64,000 bases of DNA, taken from the NCBI RefSeq assembly GCF_041431135.1, contig NZ_CP107799.1, positions 5,394,001 through 5,458,000 of the forward strand, in the 5' to 3' direction. The DNA comes from Streptomyces sp. NBC_00554. GTDB taxonomy: Bacteria > Actinomycetota > Actinomycetes > Streptomycetales > Streptomycetaceae. The translations under genes were made by a program, and so were the position numbers. Each line of letters opens with the position of its first letter. Position 1 is the first letter of the stretch. Positions 39,784 through 47,628 of the stretch are shown here, piece after piece. A model generated the notes under the pieces. It had not been told where the DNA came from. It worked only from the letters and a program-made list of their open reading frames with translations, and did no database searches.

Positions 39784-39789
39784 TAGGGT
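39784..39789 (+). promoter_or_regulatory. -10 box of devE
   Basis: TAGGGT, 6 nt (TTGGTC), GTG at 39796. About 65 bp upstream are shared with the devA promoter, including AGATGG..GG.AGTTGTAG. Confidence 0.65.
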
Positions 39790-39795
39790 TTGGTC

Positions 39796-40713
39796 GTGGA
39801 CCAGGAACTCGCCGCCGTCAACGGGCGGAACAGGTCGCCACGGCCACTGACGTCGCACCGCGAGGTGGCCGACGAGCTGCGCAGCCGGATCAGGTCCGGT
39901 CAGCTGCGGGCCGGACAGCGCATGCCCACGCAGGCCAAGCTGGCGGACGAGTTCGGCGTCGAGCGCGGGGCCGTACGGCAGGCGCTGCGCATCCTGCAGT
40001 CGGAGCGTCTGCTCGTCAATGTGTCCAAGGGGAGCCCGGCGACCGTGGCGAACGACCTGGGAAGGGCCCTGACCGGTCCCGAAGCTCCACCGCAGCCCAC
40101 CACGGTGGCGCTCGGCGCGCGGATAACGGAGGCCTTCTCGGCCTCTCATGTGGAGATCGACGCGCTGTGCCTGACGTCGATCTCACTCACCCTCGCCATG
40201 AGCGAACCGCTGCGTCAGATCCACGCCGAGCGAATAAAACCAGCCAGGATCGATGTCCGCGTGATGCTCCCCAGCGGTGACATCCCGCTTGCCTTCCCGG
40301 CTCCGGTGGAGGCGACGGCCGAGGGCCAGCCCCCCGACGGCCGGCTCCAGCGCAACTGGCTGGCCAACCGCAACGCCCAGGGGCAGGTGCTGCGCCACAA
40401 CCTGCTCGCGCTGCGCGCCACGCACGGCATCGAGGTCAACGTCACCTTCCGCGCGCTTCCCTTCACGCCGCCCGTGAAGCTGTACCTGCTCAACGGGTCC
40501 GAGGCGCTCTTCGCGTACTACACCCTCACCAAGCGCGAGGAGGAGATCGATCACGTGCACCTGGAGATGTACGACGTCCAGGGCACCCAGTCCATGCTCT
40601 TCCCCTTCGTACAGGGGGCCGGGCTGCGGGACACGACCTTCGTCGAGCAGTCCCACCTGTGGTTCAACGCACTGTGGGAGACCATCAGTTCCGAGCTGGT
40701 GCTCACGAACTGA
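39796..40713 (+). CDS. devE: DevA-type GntR regulator DevE
   Basis: A 305-aa protein. The GntR winged helix occupies about 20-80 (EVADELRSRIRSGQLRAGQR, ADEFGVERGAVRQAL). A ~200-residue effector domain follows with EAFSASHVEIDALCLTS, IDVRVMLPS, FRALPFTPPVKLYLLNGSEA and a C-terminal WFNALWETIS. I recognise the pair with the next regulator as devE/devA of Streptomyces, where devE is a paralogue with a developmental role. The leaderless GTG at 39796 was chosen from the -10 spacing; an upstream TTG is possible. Confidence 0.82.
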   Translation: MDQELAAVNGRNRSPRPLTSHREVADELRSRIRSGQLRAGQRMPTQAKLADEFGVERGAVRQALRILQSERLLVNVSKGSPATVANDLGRALTGPEAPPQPTTVALGARITEAFSASHVEIDALCLTSISLTLAMSEPLRQIHAERIKPARIDVRVMLPSGDIPLAFPAPVEATAEGQPPDGRLQRNWLANRNAQGQVLRHNLLALRATHGIEVNVTFRALPFTPPVKLYLLNGSEALFAYYTLTKREEEIDHVHLEMYDVQGTQSMLFPFVQGAGLRDTTFVEQSHLWFNALWETISSELVLTN

Positions 40714-40755
40714 GGTCTCCCGGGTGGGAGTGGGTCCGGTTGGGATCCACGCGGG

Positions 40756-40944
40756 TCAGAGGGCGGGTCCCGCGACCATCAGGGCGAGCACGACCGCCCC
40801 GATGGAGTAGCAGGTGGGGCTCTTCGCCTTGATCCCGATGGTGAGCAGCAGCAGTCCGACGATGCCCGACGGGCCGTAGTGCCATTGGACGAGCTGCTCG
40901 AAGCCGACGACGAAGACGGCGGAGAGGAGGGCGATGACGGGCAT
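40756..40944 (-). CDS. small membrane protein next to devA (62 aa)
   Basis: Paralogue of the product at 39397: MPVIALLSAVFVVGFEQLVQ then WHYGPSGIVGLLLLTIGIKA. Starts at ATG 40944 after AGGAGGAACC; a longer frame exists upstream but lacks a ribosome site and overlaps the operator. It contains one Cys. Divergent from devA, convergent with devE (42 bp between stops). Likely co-regulated with devA. Confidence 0.8.
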   Translation of the reverse strand: MPVIALLSAVFVVGFEQLVQWHYGPSGIVGLLLLTIGIKAKSPTCYSIGAVVLALMVAGPAL

Positions 40945-41017
40945 GGTGGTTCCTCCTGCTTCTGAGGGAGACGGGCCGGTTGGGAGGAGGGGAGGCAAAA
41001 CTTCCGCCAACTTGACC

Positions 41018-41034
41018 AAGTTGGCAACCAACTA
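41018..41034. promoter_or_regulatory. operator candidate between small membrane gene and devA
   Basis: CAAGTTGGCAACCAACT, matching the site upstream of devE at 15 of 17 positions. Further AACTTG/CAAGTT half-sites flank it (41009-41015, 41039-41045). Confidence 0.65.
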
Positions 41035-41108
41035 TGCTTAAGTTGTCCCCACTTGGCTGGTACTCATAAACAACTTTCAAACAACTCCCCATAGATGGAT
41101 GGGAGTTG

Positions 41109-41114
41109 TAGCGT
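41109..41114 (+). promoter_or_regulatory. -10 box of devA
   Basis: TAGCGT, 6 nt (TTGGTC), GTG at 41121; same layout as devE. Confidence 0.65.
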
Positions 41115-41120
41115 TTGGTC

Positions 41121-41996
41121 GTGACCCAGGAGAACGTGGCAGTGAACGGCAGCAGAAACTTCTCGTCCCAGGACATCGCCGACGCCCTGCGGGACCGCAT
41201 CCGCGCCGGTGACCTCAAGGCGGGCGACCGCCTGCCCACCCAGGCGGAGCTGGCGGAGGAGTTCGGCGTCGAGCGCGGCACCGTCCGCCAGGCCCTCAGC
41301 TCCCTCCAGAGCGACGGGCTCCTCAGCAACACCGGCAGGGGCAGCCCGCCGCGGATCGCCGAGGTGCCGGCCGTCCGCGACGAACCCCAGACGACGATGG
41401 TGGGCCTGGCGCCGCGCCTCGCCGAGGCGTTCGCGGCCCCGCACGTCCGCATAGACGCGGCATGCCTCACCGCGGAGACCCTGATGCTGGCCCTCGGTGA
41501 ACCGGTGCGCCTGATCCACGAGGGCACCATCCTCCCGAAGTCGATCGACGTCCGGATCCTGCTGCCCTCCAGGGACATCACCCTGGCGTTCCCGGTCCCG
41601 GTGGAGGGCCGCACCGACGACGACCCGGTCCACAAGCGCTGGCTCGCCCAGCGCAACGCCCAGGGCCACGTCCTGCGCCACAACCTCCAGACCCTGCGCC
41701 ACTCGCACAAGATCGACGTCCGCGTGACCTTCCGCGCCCTGCCGTTCACCCCACCGGTGAAGCTGTACCTCCTCAACGAGTCGGAAGCGCTGATGGGGTA
41801 CTACATGATCACCAGACGCGAGGAGACGGTGGACACCGGCGGAGTACTCGACATGTACGACGCCCTCGGCTCCACCTCGCTGCTCTTCTCCTTCGAGAAG
41901 CAGGCCGGCCATCGCGATGCCTCGTTCGTGGAGGAATCCCAGAAGTGGTTCGATGCCCTCTGGGAAACCATCACCACTGACCTGACACTCTCCTAG
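41121..41996 (+). CDS. devA: GntR-type developmental regulator DevA
   Basis: A 291-aa protein. Winged helix about 12-72 (DIADALRDRIRAGDLKAGDR, AEEFGVERGTVRQAL). The DevA-type effector domain has AFAAPHVRIDAACLTAETL, IDVRILLPS, FRALPFTPPVKLYLLNESEA and WFDALWETI at the end. In S. coelicolor devA mutants fail to complete aerial growth and spore formation. The stop shares one base with the devB start, which agrees with the known devA-devB coupling. Leaderless GTG start. Confidence 0.85.
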   Translation: MTQENVAVNGSRNFSSQDIADALRDRIRAGDLKAGDRLPTQAELAEEFGVERGTVRQALSSLQSDGLLSNTGRGSPPRIAEVPAVRDEPQTTMVGLAPRLAEAFAAPHVRIDAACLTAETLMLALGEPVRLIHEGTILPKSIDVRILLPSRDITLAFPVPVEGRTDDDPVHKRWLAQRNAQGHVLRHNLQTLRHSHKIDVRVTFRALPFTPPVKLYLLNESEALMGYYMITRREETVDTGGVLDMYDALGSTSLLFSFEKQAGHRDASFVEESQKWFDALWETITTDLTLS

Positions 41997-42748
41997 TGAC
42001 TCCTGATACGACGCAGCCCGATACGACACAGTCCGAACCGGTGACAGCAGAGACAGAGAAACTGCGGGAAGTGATCAAACGCGCCCGCGTCGTGCTCTTC
42101 GACTTCGACGGGCCGATCTGCCGGCTGTTCGCGGGGCATTCCGCGGAGGATGTGGCGAAGGATCTGGTGGAGTGGCTGGAAGCGCAGGGGCTACGAGGGC
42201 TGTTGACCGAAGAGGAACGTGGCCATCCCGACCCGCACGTCGTGCTTCGCGTGGTCAACCGGAGGCATCCGAGCAGCGACCTGGTGGTCGAACTCGAGGA
42301 GTTGCTCACCCAGCATGAGCTCAAGGCGGTGCCGTCCGCCTGGCCCACCCCGTTCGCCGATCCGCTGATACGGACTTGGACCGCCGTCGGCGTCCGCCTC
42401 GCGGTGGCCACCAACAATTCCCCCCGCGTGGTGGCCCGTTACCTCGAGGGCCGCGGCCTCACCGAGTGCTTCGCCCCCAACGTCTACGGCCGCACCCGAA
42501 ACCTGGACCACCTCAAGCCCCACCCGCACTGCCTCAACCGGGCGCTGAACGCCCTGGGTGCCGCCCCTTCGGCCGCCCTCATGATCGGCGACACTCCGTC
42601 GGACTTCCTCGCCGCCCGGGAAGCGGGGGTTCCGTTCCTGGGCTACGCGCGTAACGCCACCAAGGAGAAGGAGTTGAGGAAGGCTGGCGCGGAGGTGATC
42701 GTCGGCTCCCTCGAGCCAGTACTCCAGGTGCTGCGCGGCGAACTCTGA
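41996..42748 (+). CDS. devB: HAD-superfamily hydrolase DevB
   Basis: A 250-aa protein with all four HAD motifs: I VVLFDFDGP (D36, D38), II ATNNS, III HLKPHP, and IV MIGDTPSDF. It is a probable small-molecule phosphatase (phosphoglycolate phosphatase-like). The GTG start overlaps the devA stop. An N-terminal Thr/Asp/Pro-rich repeat (TPDTTQPDTTQ) precedes the domain. It is followed by an APH-fold kinase gene, raising the possibility of opposing phosphorylation and dephosphorylation of one compound. Confidence 0.87.
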   Translation: MTPDTTQPDTTQSEPVTAETEKLREVIKRARVVLFDFDGPICRLFAGHSAEDVAKDLVEWLEAQGLRGLLTEEERGHPDPHVVLRVVNRRHPSSDLVVELEELLTQHELKAVPSAWPTPFADPLIRTWTAVGVRLAVATNNSPRVVARYLEGRGLTECFAPNVYGRTRNLDHLKPHPHCLNRALNALGAAPSAALMIGDTPSDFLAAREAGVPFLGYARNATKEKELRKAGAEVIVGSLEPVLQVLRGEL

Positions 42749-42878
42749 GTTCTGGACGCGCTATCGCTCACTGAAGTGACGGCCAAGATCTGACGAAACG
42801 GTTCTGACACGCTACGACACGTCGAGGGGGTAGCGTGCCTCCACCTTCCGCCGACTGGTCTCAGAGAGAAACGGGGCG

Positions 42879-43961
42879 ATGTCACCCGAAGCGCCCGAAA
42901 TCCCGCCGCGTGTCGCAGCCGCGAGTGCTGCCCTCGACGCGGTCGAGGGTCCCCTCAGCGGATACCACCACGAGACGTATGTGTTTCCACTGCCGGCCGA
43001 GGCGGGGACGGGCTTCCAGGGGCGGTGGAAGTGCCGCGAGCCGCGCGCGAACCTGCTCTGGTTCGACCGGCGTTGCTTCGAGTCGGAGGAACGCCTGCTG
43101 TACGACCTGCAATGGCGTATCGACGTCGTCCCCGAGGTCGCCCGGGTGGGCGGCGTGGACCTGCAGCGGTTCATCGAGGGCTCGACGCTGGGCGAGTTGC
43201 ATCCGTCCGGTGGGGCCGTTCCGGACGCGCTCTTCGAACAGATCCTTGGCCTGTTCGGGCAGTTGGTGACCGTCACCGCGTCCACTCTGCTCGTGGAGCG
43301 GAGGTGTGAGCGGCAGGATCGCGCGGAGGAAGGTGACAGCGCGGGATTCCTCGAGAGGCTCATCTGTTTCACTCAAGAGCGGGTGTACGAAGAGAATCTG
43401 ATCGCGTACGAAGGCCTGTTCGCCGATCTAGGTCTCGACACCGATGCCTTTCGGCAGCTCAGGAAGAGGGTGGCCGGACTTCGGGACCGGCCGTTCAGTC
43501 TCCTCCACGCGGATCTGCACCGCGAGAACTTCATCGTTGACCAGGACGGCAAACTCTGGGCCATCGACTGGGAGTTGGCGATGTTCGGCGACCCGCTCTA
43601 CGACCTGGCCACTCATCTGTACCTGATGCGGTATCCGCAGGCGCAGGAACGGCTGATGATCCAGCGGTGGTGCGGGATTGTCGAGGAGATCCGGCCGGGC
43701 AGTTCACAGGGTTGGTGTGAAGACCTGCCACGGCTGCTGGACTTCAAGAAGGCGCAGTCGGTGTTCACCGATGTCATCCGGGAGTCGCAATCCCTGGACG
43801 CCCAGGGGAAGTTCGAACGCCGACGGCTCCGCCGGGCGGCCTGGAAGCTGCAGGGGGTGCTGACGGCCGCCGCAGAGCCGTTGGGCCTGGAGTCCGCTCC
43901 CGGTCTGCTGGAGACCGAGGCCGCGTTGACGCGCTGGCGAAGCGACCACGCACTTACCTGA
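42879..43961 (+). CDS. APH-fold small-molecule kinase
   Basis: A 360-aa protein with the phosphotransferase loop LLHADLHRENFIV (catalytic D212) and metal motif AIDWELAMFGDP (D230). These are typical of the aminoglycoside/choline/homoserine kinase superfamily. The N-terminal lobe is divergent. It resembles the first half of the double kinase at 45356: both have FxxAQSVxxDVxR and end ..AAA.PLGL. Likely phosphorylates a metabolite; resistance is unproven. It ends 8 bp inside the convergent small gene. Confidence 0.82.
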   Translation: MSPEAPEIPPRVAAASAALDAVEGPLSGYHHETYVFPLPAEAGTGFQGRWKCREPRANLLWFDRRCFESEERLLYDLQWRIDVVPEVARVGGVDLQRFIEGSTLGELHPSGGAVPDALFEQILGLFGQLVTVTASTLLVERRCERQDRAEEGDSAGFLERLICFTQERVYEENLIAYEGLFADLGLDTDAFRQLRKRVAGLRDRPFSLLHADLHRENFIVDQDGKLWAIDWELAMFGDPLYDLATHLYLMRYPQAQERLMIQRWCGIVEEIRPGSSQGWCEDLPRLLDFKKAQSVFTDVIRESQSLDAQGKFERRRLRRAAWKLQGVLTAAAEPLGLESAPGLLETEAALTRWRSDHALT

Positions 43962-44166
43962 GCCGGTGTTCCGGACGCTCGGAGACCGGATCCGAGCATC
44001 CGTCCGAAGACGGGACCATGCTCTCCGTTGTCGGTTGACGGGTCCCGCCCCGTAGCCGCGGGGAGCGTCGTCGGTTGCGGAGCCAAAGCCTCAGAGCCTC
44101 GAACGCCCACTGCATCACCAGTGTCATGGCGACCGCGACAGCGTTCCACAGCAGTTGAAAGAGCAT
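43954..44166 (-). CDS. small membrane protein next to the third DevA-type regulator (70 aa)
   Basis: A 70-aa product. One N-terminal membrane segment (MLFQLLWNAVAVAMTLVMQW) is followed by an Arg-rich cytosolic tail. Unlike the other two small proteins in sequence, but in the same position: divergent from a DevA-type regulator. GAAGGGTGGGG stands before the ATG. The last 8 bp overlap the kinase gene tail-to-tail. Confidence 0.6.
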   Translation of the reverse strand: MLFQLLWNAVAVAMTLVMQWAFEALRLWLRNRRRSPRLRGGTRQPTTESMVPSSDGCSDPVSERPEHRLR

Positions 44167-44329
44167 GGACCCCCACCCTTCTTGCCACTTTCAGTGAAGC
44201 GATCAACTGGCCGACCAATTGGACTGGTTGCCTTGAATTGGGTCTGCCCGTGTGCGTAGATCCCTTAACTGACGGCCGCGTTGGGCCGGTCACCTGACTG
44301 AAATTGGTTTGCTCGTCGTCCGGAAGCGG

Positions 44330-44335
44330 TACGGT
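44330..44335 (+). promoter_or_regulatory. -10 box of the third DevA-type regulator
   Basis: TACGGT, 6 nt, GTG at 44342. Upstream, CCAATTGG (44215-44222) between CAACTGG and TGGTTG may be its operator, different from the devA/devE site. Confidence 0.5.
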
Positions 44336-44341
44336 CCAGCT

Positions 44342-45214
44342 GTGAGCGGAGAGGGAGTCGCGGACGGTGGCGGCAGGGAGTTCGAGAGGGTCTCGGACGT
44401 ATTGCGGGAGCGCATGGCTTTGGGCGTCTATCCGTTGGGAACCCTGCTGCCCCCTCAGCGCTTTCTGGCCGACGAACTCGGGGTCTCCCGGGACACCGTG
44501 CAGCGCGTCCTGAGGGCACTGCGCAATGAGAAGTGGATCGAGACCCGTCAGGGCAGTGGATCCAGGGTGATCAAGTCGCAGCGAATCCACTCCTCGGGGA
44601 CGCGGAACGTGCGCCCCGCGCAAGCCGTGACCCTGCGGTCATTCATCAACGAGGCCTTCGAAGCGCCCAAAGTGACCTTGGACGTCTACACGCTGACATC
44701 GGAGTCCCTGGACGCGCACGTTCGTATGCAGGCGGAACGCATACGCGACCGGGAGATCTCCCCCGAGCGGATTGCGCTGCGCATGCTACTGCCGTCCAGT
44801 GAGCTGAGGCTGCCTTACCCGAGTACCAAGGGCGCTCCTGACGACCTGCGTCTTCAGGACCGACTGCACGGAATCACCCAGCGGCATTCGGCCTCGCTGA
44901 AAAGCGCCCTGCGGGACCTGCGGGCCGACGGGCTGGTCCCCTTCGTCGATGTCGAGATCCGCCATGTGCCGTTGGCGCCGACATTCAAGCTCTACCTGCT
45001 CAACGGTAGCGAGGCACTGCACGGTCCGTACGAAGTGATCGAGCGGACCATCGAGCTGGACGACGGGGAAGAGGTACTGGCGCTGGACGTCCTAGGGCTC
45101 GGGGCGACGCTGACGCACTACGAGAAGACCGACGACCCGGACTCCACGGGAAGCGTCTTCGTCAGCAGCATGCAGTCCTGGTTCGACTCGATCTGGGGCG
45201 CACTCGCGAAGTGA
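44342..45214 (+). CDS. third DevA-type GntR regulator
   Basis: A 290-aa protein. Winged helix about 12-75 (FERVSDVLRERMALGVYPLG, ADELGVSRDTVQRVL) and a DevA-type effector domain: EAFEAPKVTLDVYTLTSESL, PTFKLYLLNGSEALHGPY, EVIERTIEL and WFDSIW near the end. Its LHGxYxVIxRT segment also appears in the membrane protein at 47629, making it a bridge between the two groups. More divergent than devA and devE are from each other. Upstream of the double kinase. Confidence 0.82.
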   Translation: MSGEGVADGGGREFERVSDVLRERMALGVYPLGTLLPPQRFLADELGVSRDTVQRVLRALRNEKWIETRQGSGSRVIKSQRIHSSGTRNVRPAQAVTLRSFINEAFEAPKVTLDVYTLTSESLDAHVRMQAERIRDREISPERIALRMLLPSSELRLPYPSTKGAPDDLRLQDRLHGITQRHSASLKSALRDLRADGLVPFVDVEIRHVPLAPTFKLYLLNGSEALHGPYEVIERTIELDDGEEVLALDVLGLGATLTHYEKTDDPDSTGSVFVSSMQSWFDSIWGALAK

Positions 45215-45319
45215 GGGAACCGACCGACGGTTGCCCATCCCAGGCGTCTCGTACACCTCGGTTACCTCATTGAGACCAACCGCTTCCGGTCTCCGCTCGT
45301 GAGTGATCTACGACCCGGC

Positions 45320-45325
45320 TAGGGT
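45320..45325 (+). promoter_or_regulatory. -10 box of the double-kinase gene
   Basis: TAGGGT, with transcription expected near 45332 and the ribosome site AGGAG at 45344-45348. Confidence 0.5.
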
Positions 45326-45355
45326 GTGCTCACCTTTCACTTCCAGGAGTGGCCA

Positions 45356-47584
45356 GTGGGCGCGTCTCCTGCGCCCGGGCCTGTGCCCAGGGAGCAACGT
45401 ATTGCCAACGATGCCTACGACACGTTCGTACGGCTGGCAAAACAGCACGGACTGATGAGCCGCGGCCATCACAACCGGAACTACGTTCTGCCGCTCACCG
45501 AGGCCATGGCGCGCCATGTGAGCTGCGATCCGGGCACCTCGGTGATCGTGCGGACGCGCAGAGCGGAAGCGCTGCCGGTGGTCATCAGGACGTGGCGCGA
45601 ACCGGACATTCTCCGGGCCGTCGAAGGCACTCTGCCGCACGTACCACGCTGCGTCGCAAGCCGTGCCGGCACGGCTGTGCACAGCTATGTGGAGGGCCTC
45701 CCGCTCTCCGCGATCTGCCCCAACGGCAAGCCTGTGGACGGTGTACTGGTCAAGGCGATGGTGGGTCTGCTGGCGCAGATGTCACGGGTGCGCAGGGAGG
45801 CGTTACCGCCGCTCCCGGACGGGTGGCCGCGCAGCAACAAGGACAGCCAAGGGTTCCTGCGTACGCTGGCGCATCTCACCGACCGGCAGATCCGTCGGCC
45901 CAATTGGAGTGAATTCGGCGGACTGTTCGCCGCTCTGGGTATCCCAGAGGACGCCTTGGTCCGGCTGGCGGACCGGGTGCCCGTAATGGCACGCCGTCCG
46001 CACAGCCTGCTCCATACGGATCTGCACCGCGACAACGTGATCGTCACTTACCGTGGCGAACCGCCCTTGATCTGCGTCGACTGGGAACTCGCGACCTACG
46101 GCGACCCGCTGCACGACCTGGCCACCCACCTCGTCCGCATGCGCTACCCGGAGTCCCAGTGGGACGAGGTCGTCGATGCCTGGGCCGACGCCGTTCAGAC
46201 GGCGAGGCCGGCGGCGGCTGCCGGCCTCGCCAGAGATCTCCGACACTACGTAGCCTTTGAACGGGCGCAGTCCGTGTATCCGGATGTGATGCGTGCGGCG
46301 AAGTCGCTGGAGGCGTCGCTCGACCAGAAATGCCTGGCGATGGCGACGCAGGCGGTGCGTCGTGCCCTGGCGGCGGCGGCCCAGCCGCTGGGCCTCGTCA
46401 ACGTGCCCGACGAGGCCGAGATCGAGCGGGTCCTGCGCCGATGGCAGATGTCCCGGAGGGAATGGCACGACGACCACCGGGCCGTCACCGCCATCGGCTG
46501 GCAGCCCGACGGAAGGCTGCGGGAGCCTTCCGACTTCCCTCACACCGCGGTGCTCGACGCGTTGCGGGCGGAGGGCGCGGCGCCGGCCGCTCAGGTGTTC
46601 AAGGGCACGGCGCATCTCAACACGGTGGTGCTTGTGCCGGGTGTCGGTTTCCCCGTCATGGTGCGCCGCAAGGTGGCTGCCGTCAGCCGTCGCGAACCCA
46701 CATTTCTCAGCGAGCACGCGGTCCTGCGGGCCATCGAGCGGTCAGGAGCCGACGTTGCGGCACCTCGGGTGCTGGCGCTGGGCACCAGCCATGCGAAGGA
46801 CCCTTTCGCGATCCACACATATGTCGGACCGTCCGACAGCGACCAGCCCCCCAGCCACCCCGTGCACGGCCTGCTGCCGCATGAGGCGGACGGACTGGTC
46901 GACCAGCTCCGGGCGCTGACCGTCGTGGACTACCGGCCGCTGGACCCCACCGCGAACGACGTTCACTTCTTCGACTGGCTGAGTGAGCTGCTCGTCCACT
47001 TGGTGGACGAGCTTCCCAAGGAGACGCAACAACTGGCCGGTGTCCTGGGGCTGCCCAACGCACGCCGCCTGTGGGAGATGCTGGCCCGTCACCGGGTGAC
47101 GCCGCGCCAGTCGACCCTGCTGCACGGCGACCTGAACCCCTGGAACCTGGTGCGAGGGGACCACAAGCTCGCCCTCACGATCATCGACTGGGAGATGGCG
47201 ATGGTCGGGGACCCCCTGTACGACCTGGTCAGGCACATGCATCTCACCCCGACACGGCCCGAGATCCGCGCCCGCATGCTCCAGCGCTGGAGCAGCACGC
47301 TGCCCGCCACCCACACCAAGGACTGGGAGCGGGACTGGCACCTCTACCGGTGGATCGAGAACGTCCGCTCCGCCTATGTGGACCTGGACCGCCTGGTGAC
47401 AGGCGCAAGCCTCGACGCTCCCAACGTGAGCCGCGCGGTGGATTCGTACGGGATGACCCTGCGGATGGTGAAGGGAGCGCTCGGGCTGCCTACGCGTTTG
47501 CTGTCGAACCCGTATCTTGCCCGCGCGTTGCCGGATGGGGACCATGGCACAACTAGTCAGGCCGGGTTGCCCGTGGGCATGTGA
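45356..47584 (+). CDS. double APH-fold kinase
   Basis: 742 aa, two complete APH-like kinases in one chain. Domain 1 has LLHTDLHRDNVIV (D222) and VDWELATYGDP (D242). Domain 2 (from about 400) has LLHGDLNPWNLV (about 586-597) and IDWEMAMVGDP. Domain 1 is a paralogue of the kinase at 42879. Both domains keep their catalytic and metal residues, so both may be active. GTG 45356 chosen because AGGAG lies 7 nt upstream. Probably co-transcribed with the membrane protein at 47629. Substrate unknown. Confidence 0.82.
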   Translation: MGASPAPGPVPREQRIANDAYDTFVRLAKQHGLMSRGHHNRNYVLPLTEAMARHVSCDPGTSVIVRTRRAEALPVVIRTWREPDILRAVEGTLPHVPRCVASRAGTAVHSYVEGLPLSAICPNGKPVDGVLVKAMVGLLAQMSRVRREALPPLPDGWPRSNKDSQGFLRTLAHLTDRQIRRPNWSEFGGLFAALGIPEDALVRLADRVPVMARRPHSLLHTDLHRDNVIVTYRGEPPLICVDWELATYGDPLHDLATHLVRMRYPESQWDEVVDAWADAVQTARPAAAAGLARDLRHYVAFERAQSVYPDVMRAAKSLEASLDQKCLAMATQAVRRALAAAAQPLGLVNVPDEAEIERVLRRWQMSRREWHDDHRAVTAIGWQPDGRLREPSDFPHTAVLDALRAEGAAPAAQVFKGTAHLNTVVLVPGVGFPVMVRRKVAAVSRREPTFLSEHAVLRAIERSGADVAAPRVLALGTSHAKDPFAIHTYVGPSDSDQPPSHPVHGLLPHEADGLVDQLRALTVVDYRPLDPTANDVHFFDWLSELLVHLVDELPKETQQLAGVLGLPNARRLWEMLARHRVTPRQSTLLHGDLNPWNLVRGDHKLALTIIDWEMAMVGDPLYDLVRHMHLTPTRPEIRARMLQRWSSTLPATHTKDWERDWHLYRWIENVRSAYVDLDRLVTGASLDAPNVSRAVDSYGMTLRMVKGALGLPTRLLSNPYLARALPDGDHGTTSQAGLPVGM

Positions 47585-47628
47585 GGTGCCGCGTCGGACC
47601 GCTGGGCCTCGGGGGAGAGGGGCCGGCC

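Noticed and set aside
40945..41031. Longer N-terminus for the small membrane protein next to devA
   Set aside because: The extension runs through the palindromic operator and lacks a ribosome site. The paralogue at 39397 starts at the corresponding ATG.
42879..43961. Aminoglycoside-resistance gene
   Set aside because: The fold is that of aminoglycoside phosphotransferases, but the N-terminal lobe is divergent and the setting is developmental regulators. Calling it a resistance gene is not supported.
45326..45355. Leaderless GTG at 45326 as start of the double kinase
   Set aside because: It touches the -10 box directly, with no room for the transcription start. GTG 45356 has AGGAG at proper spacing.
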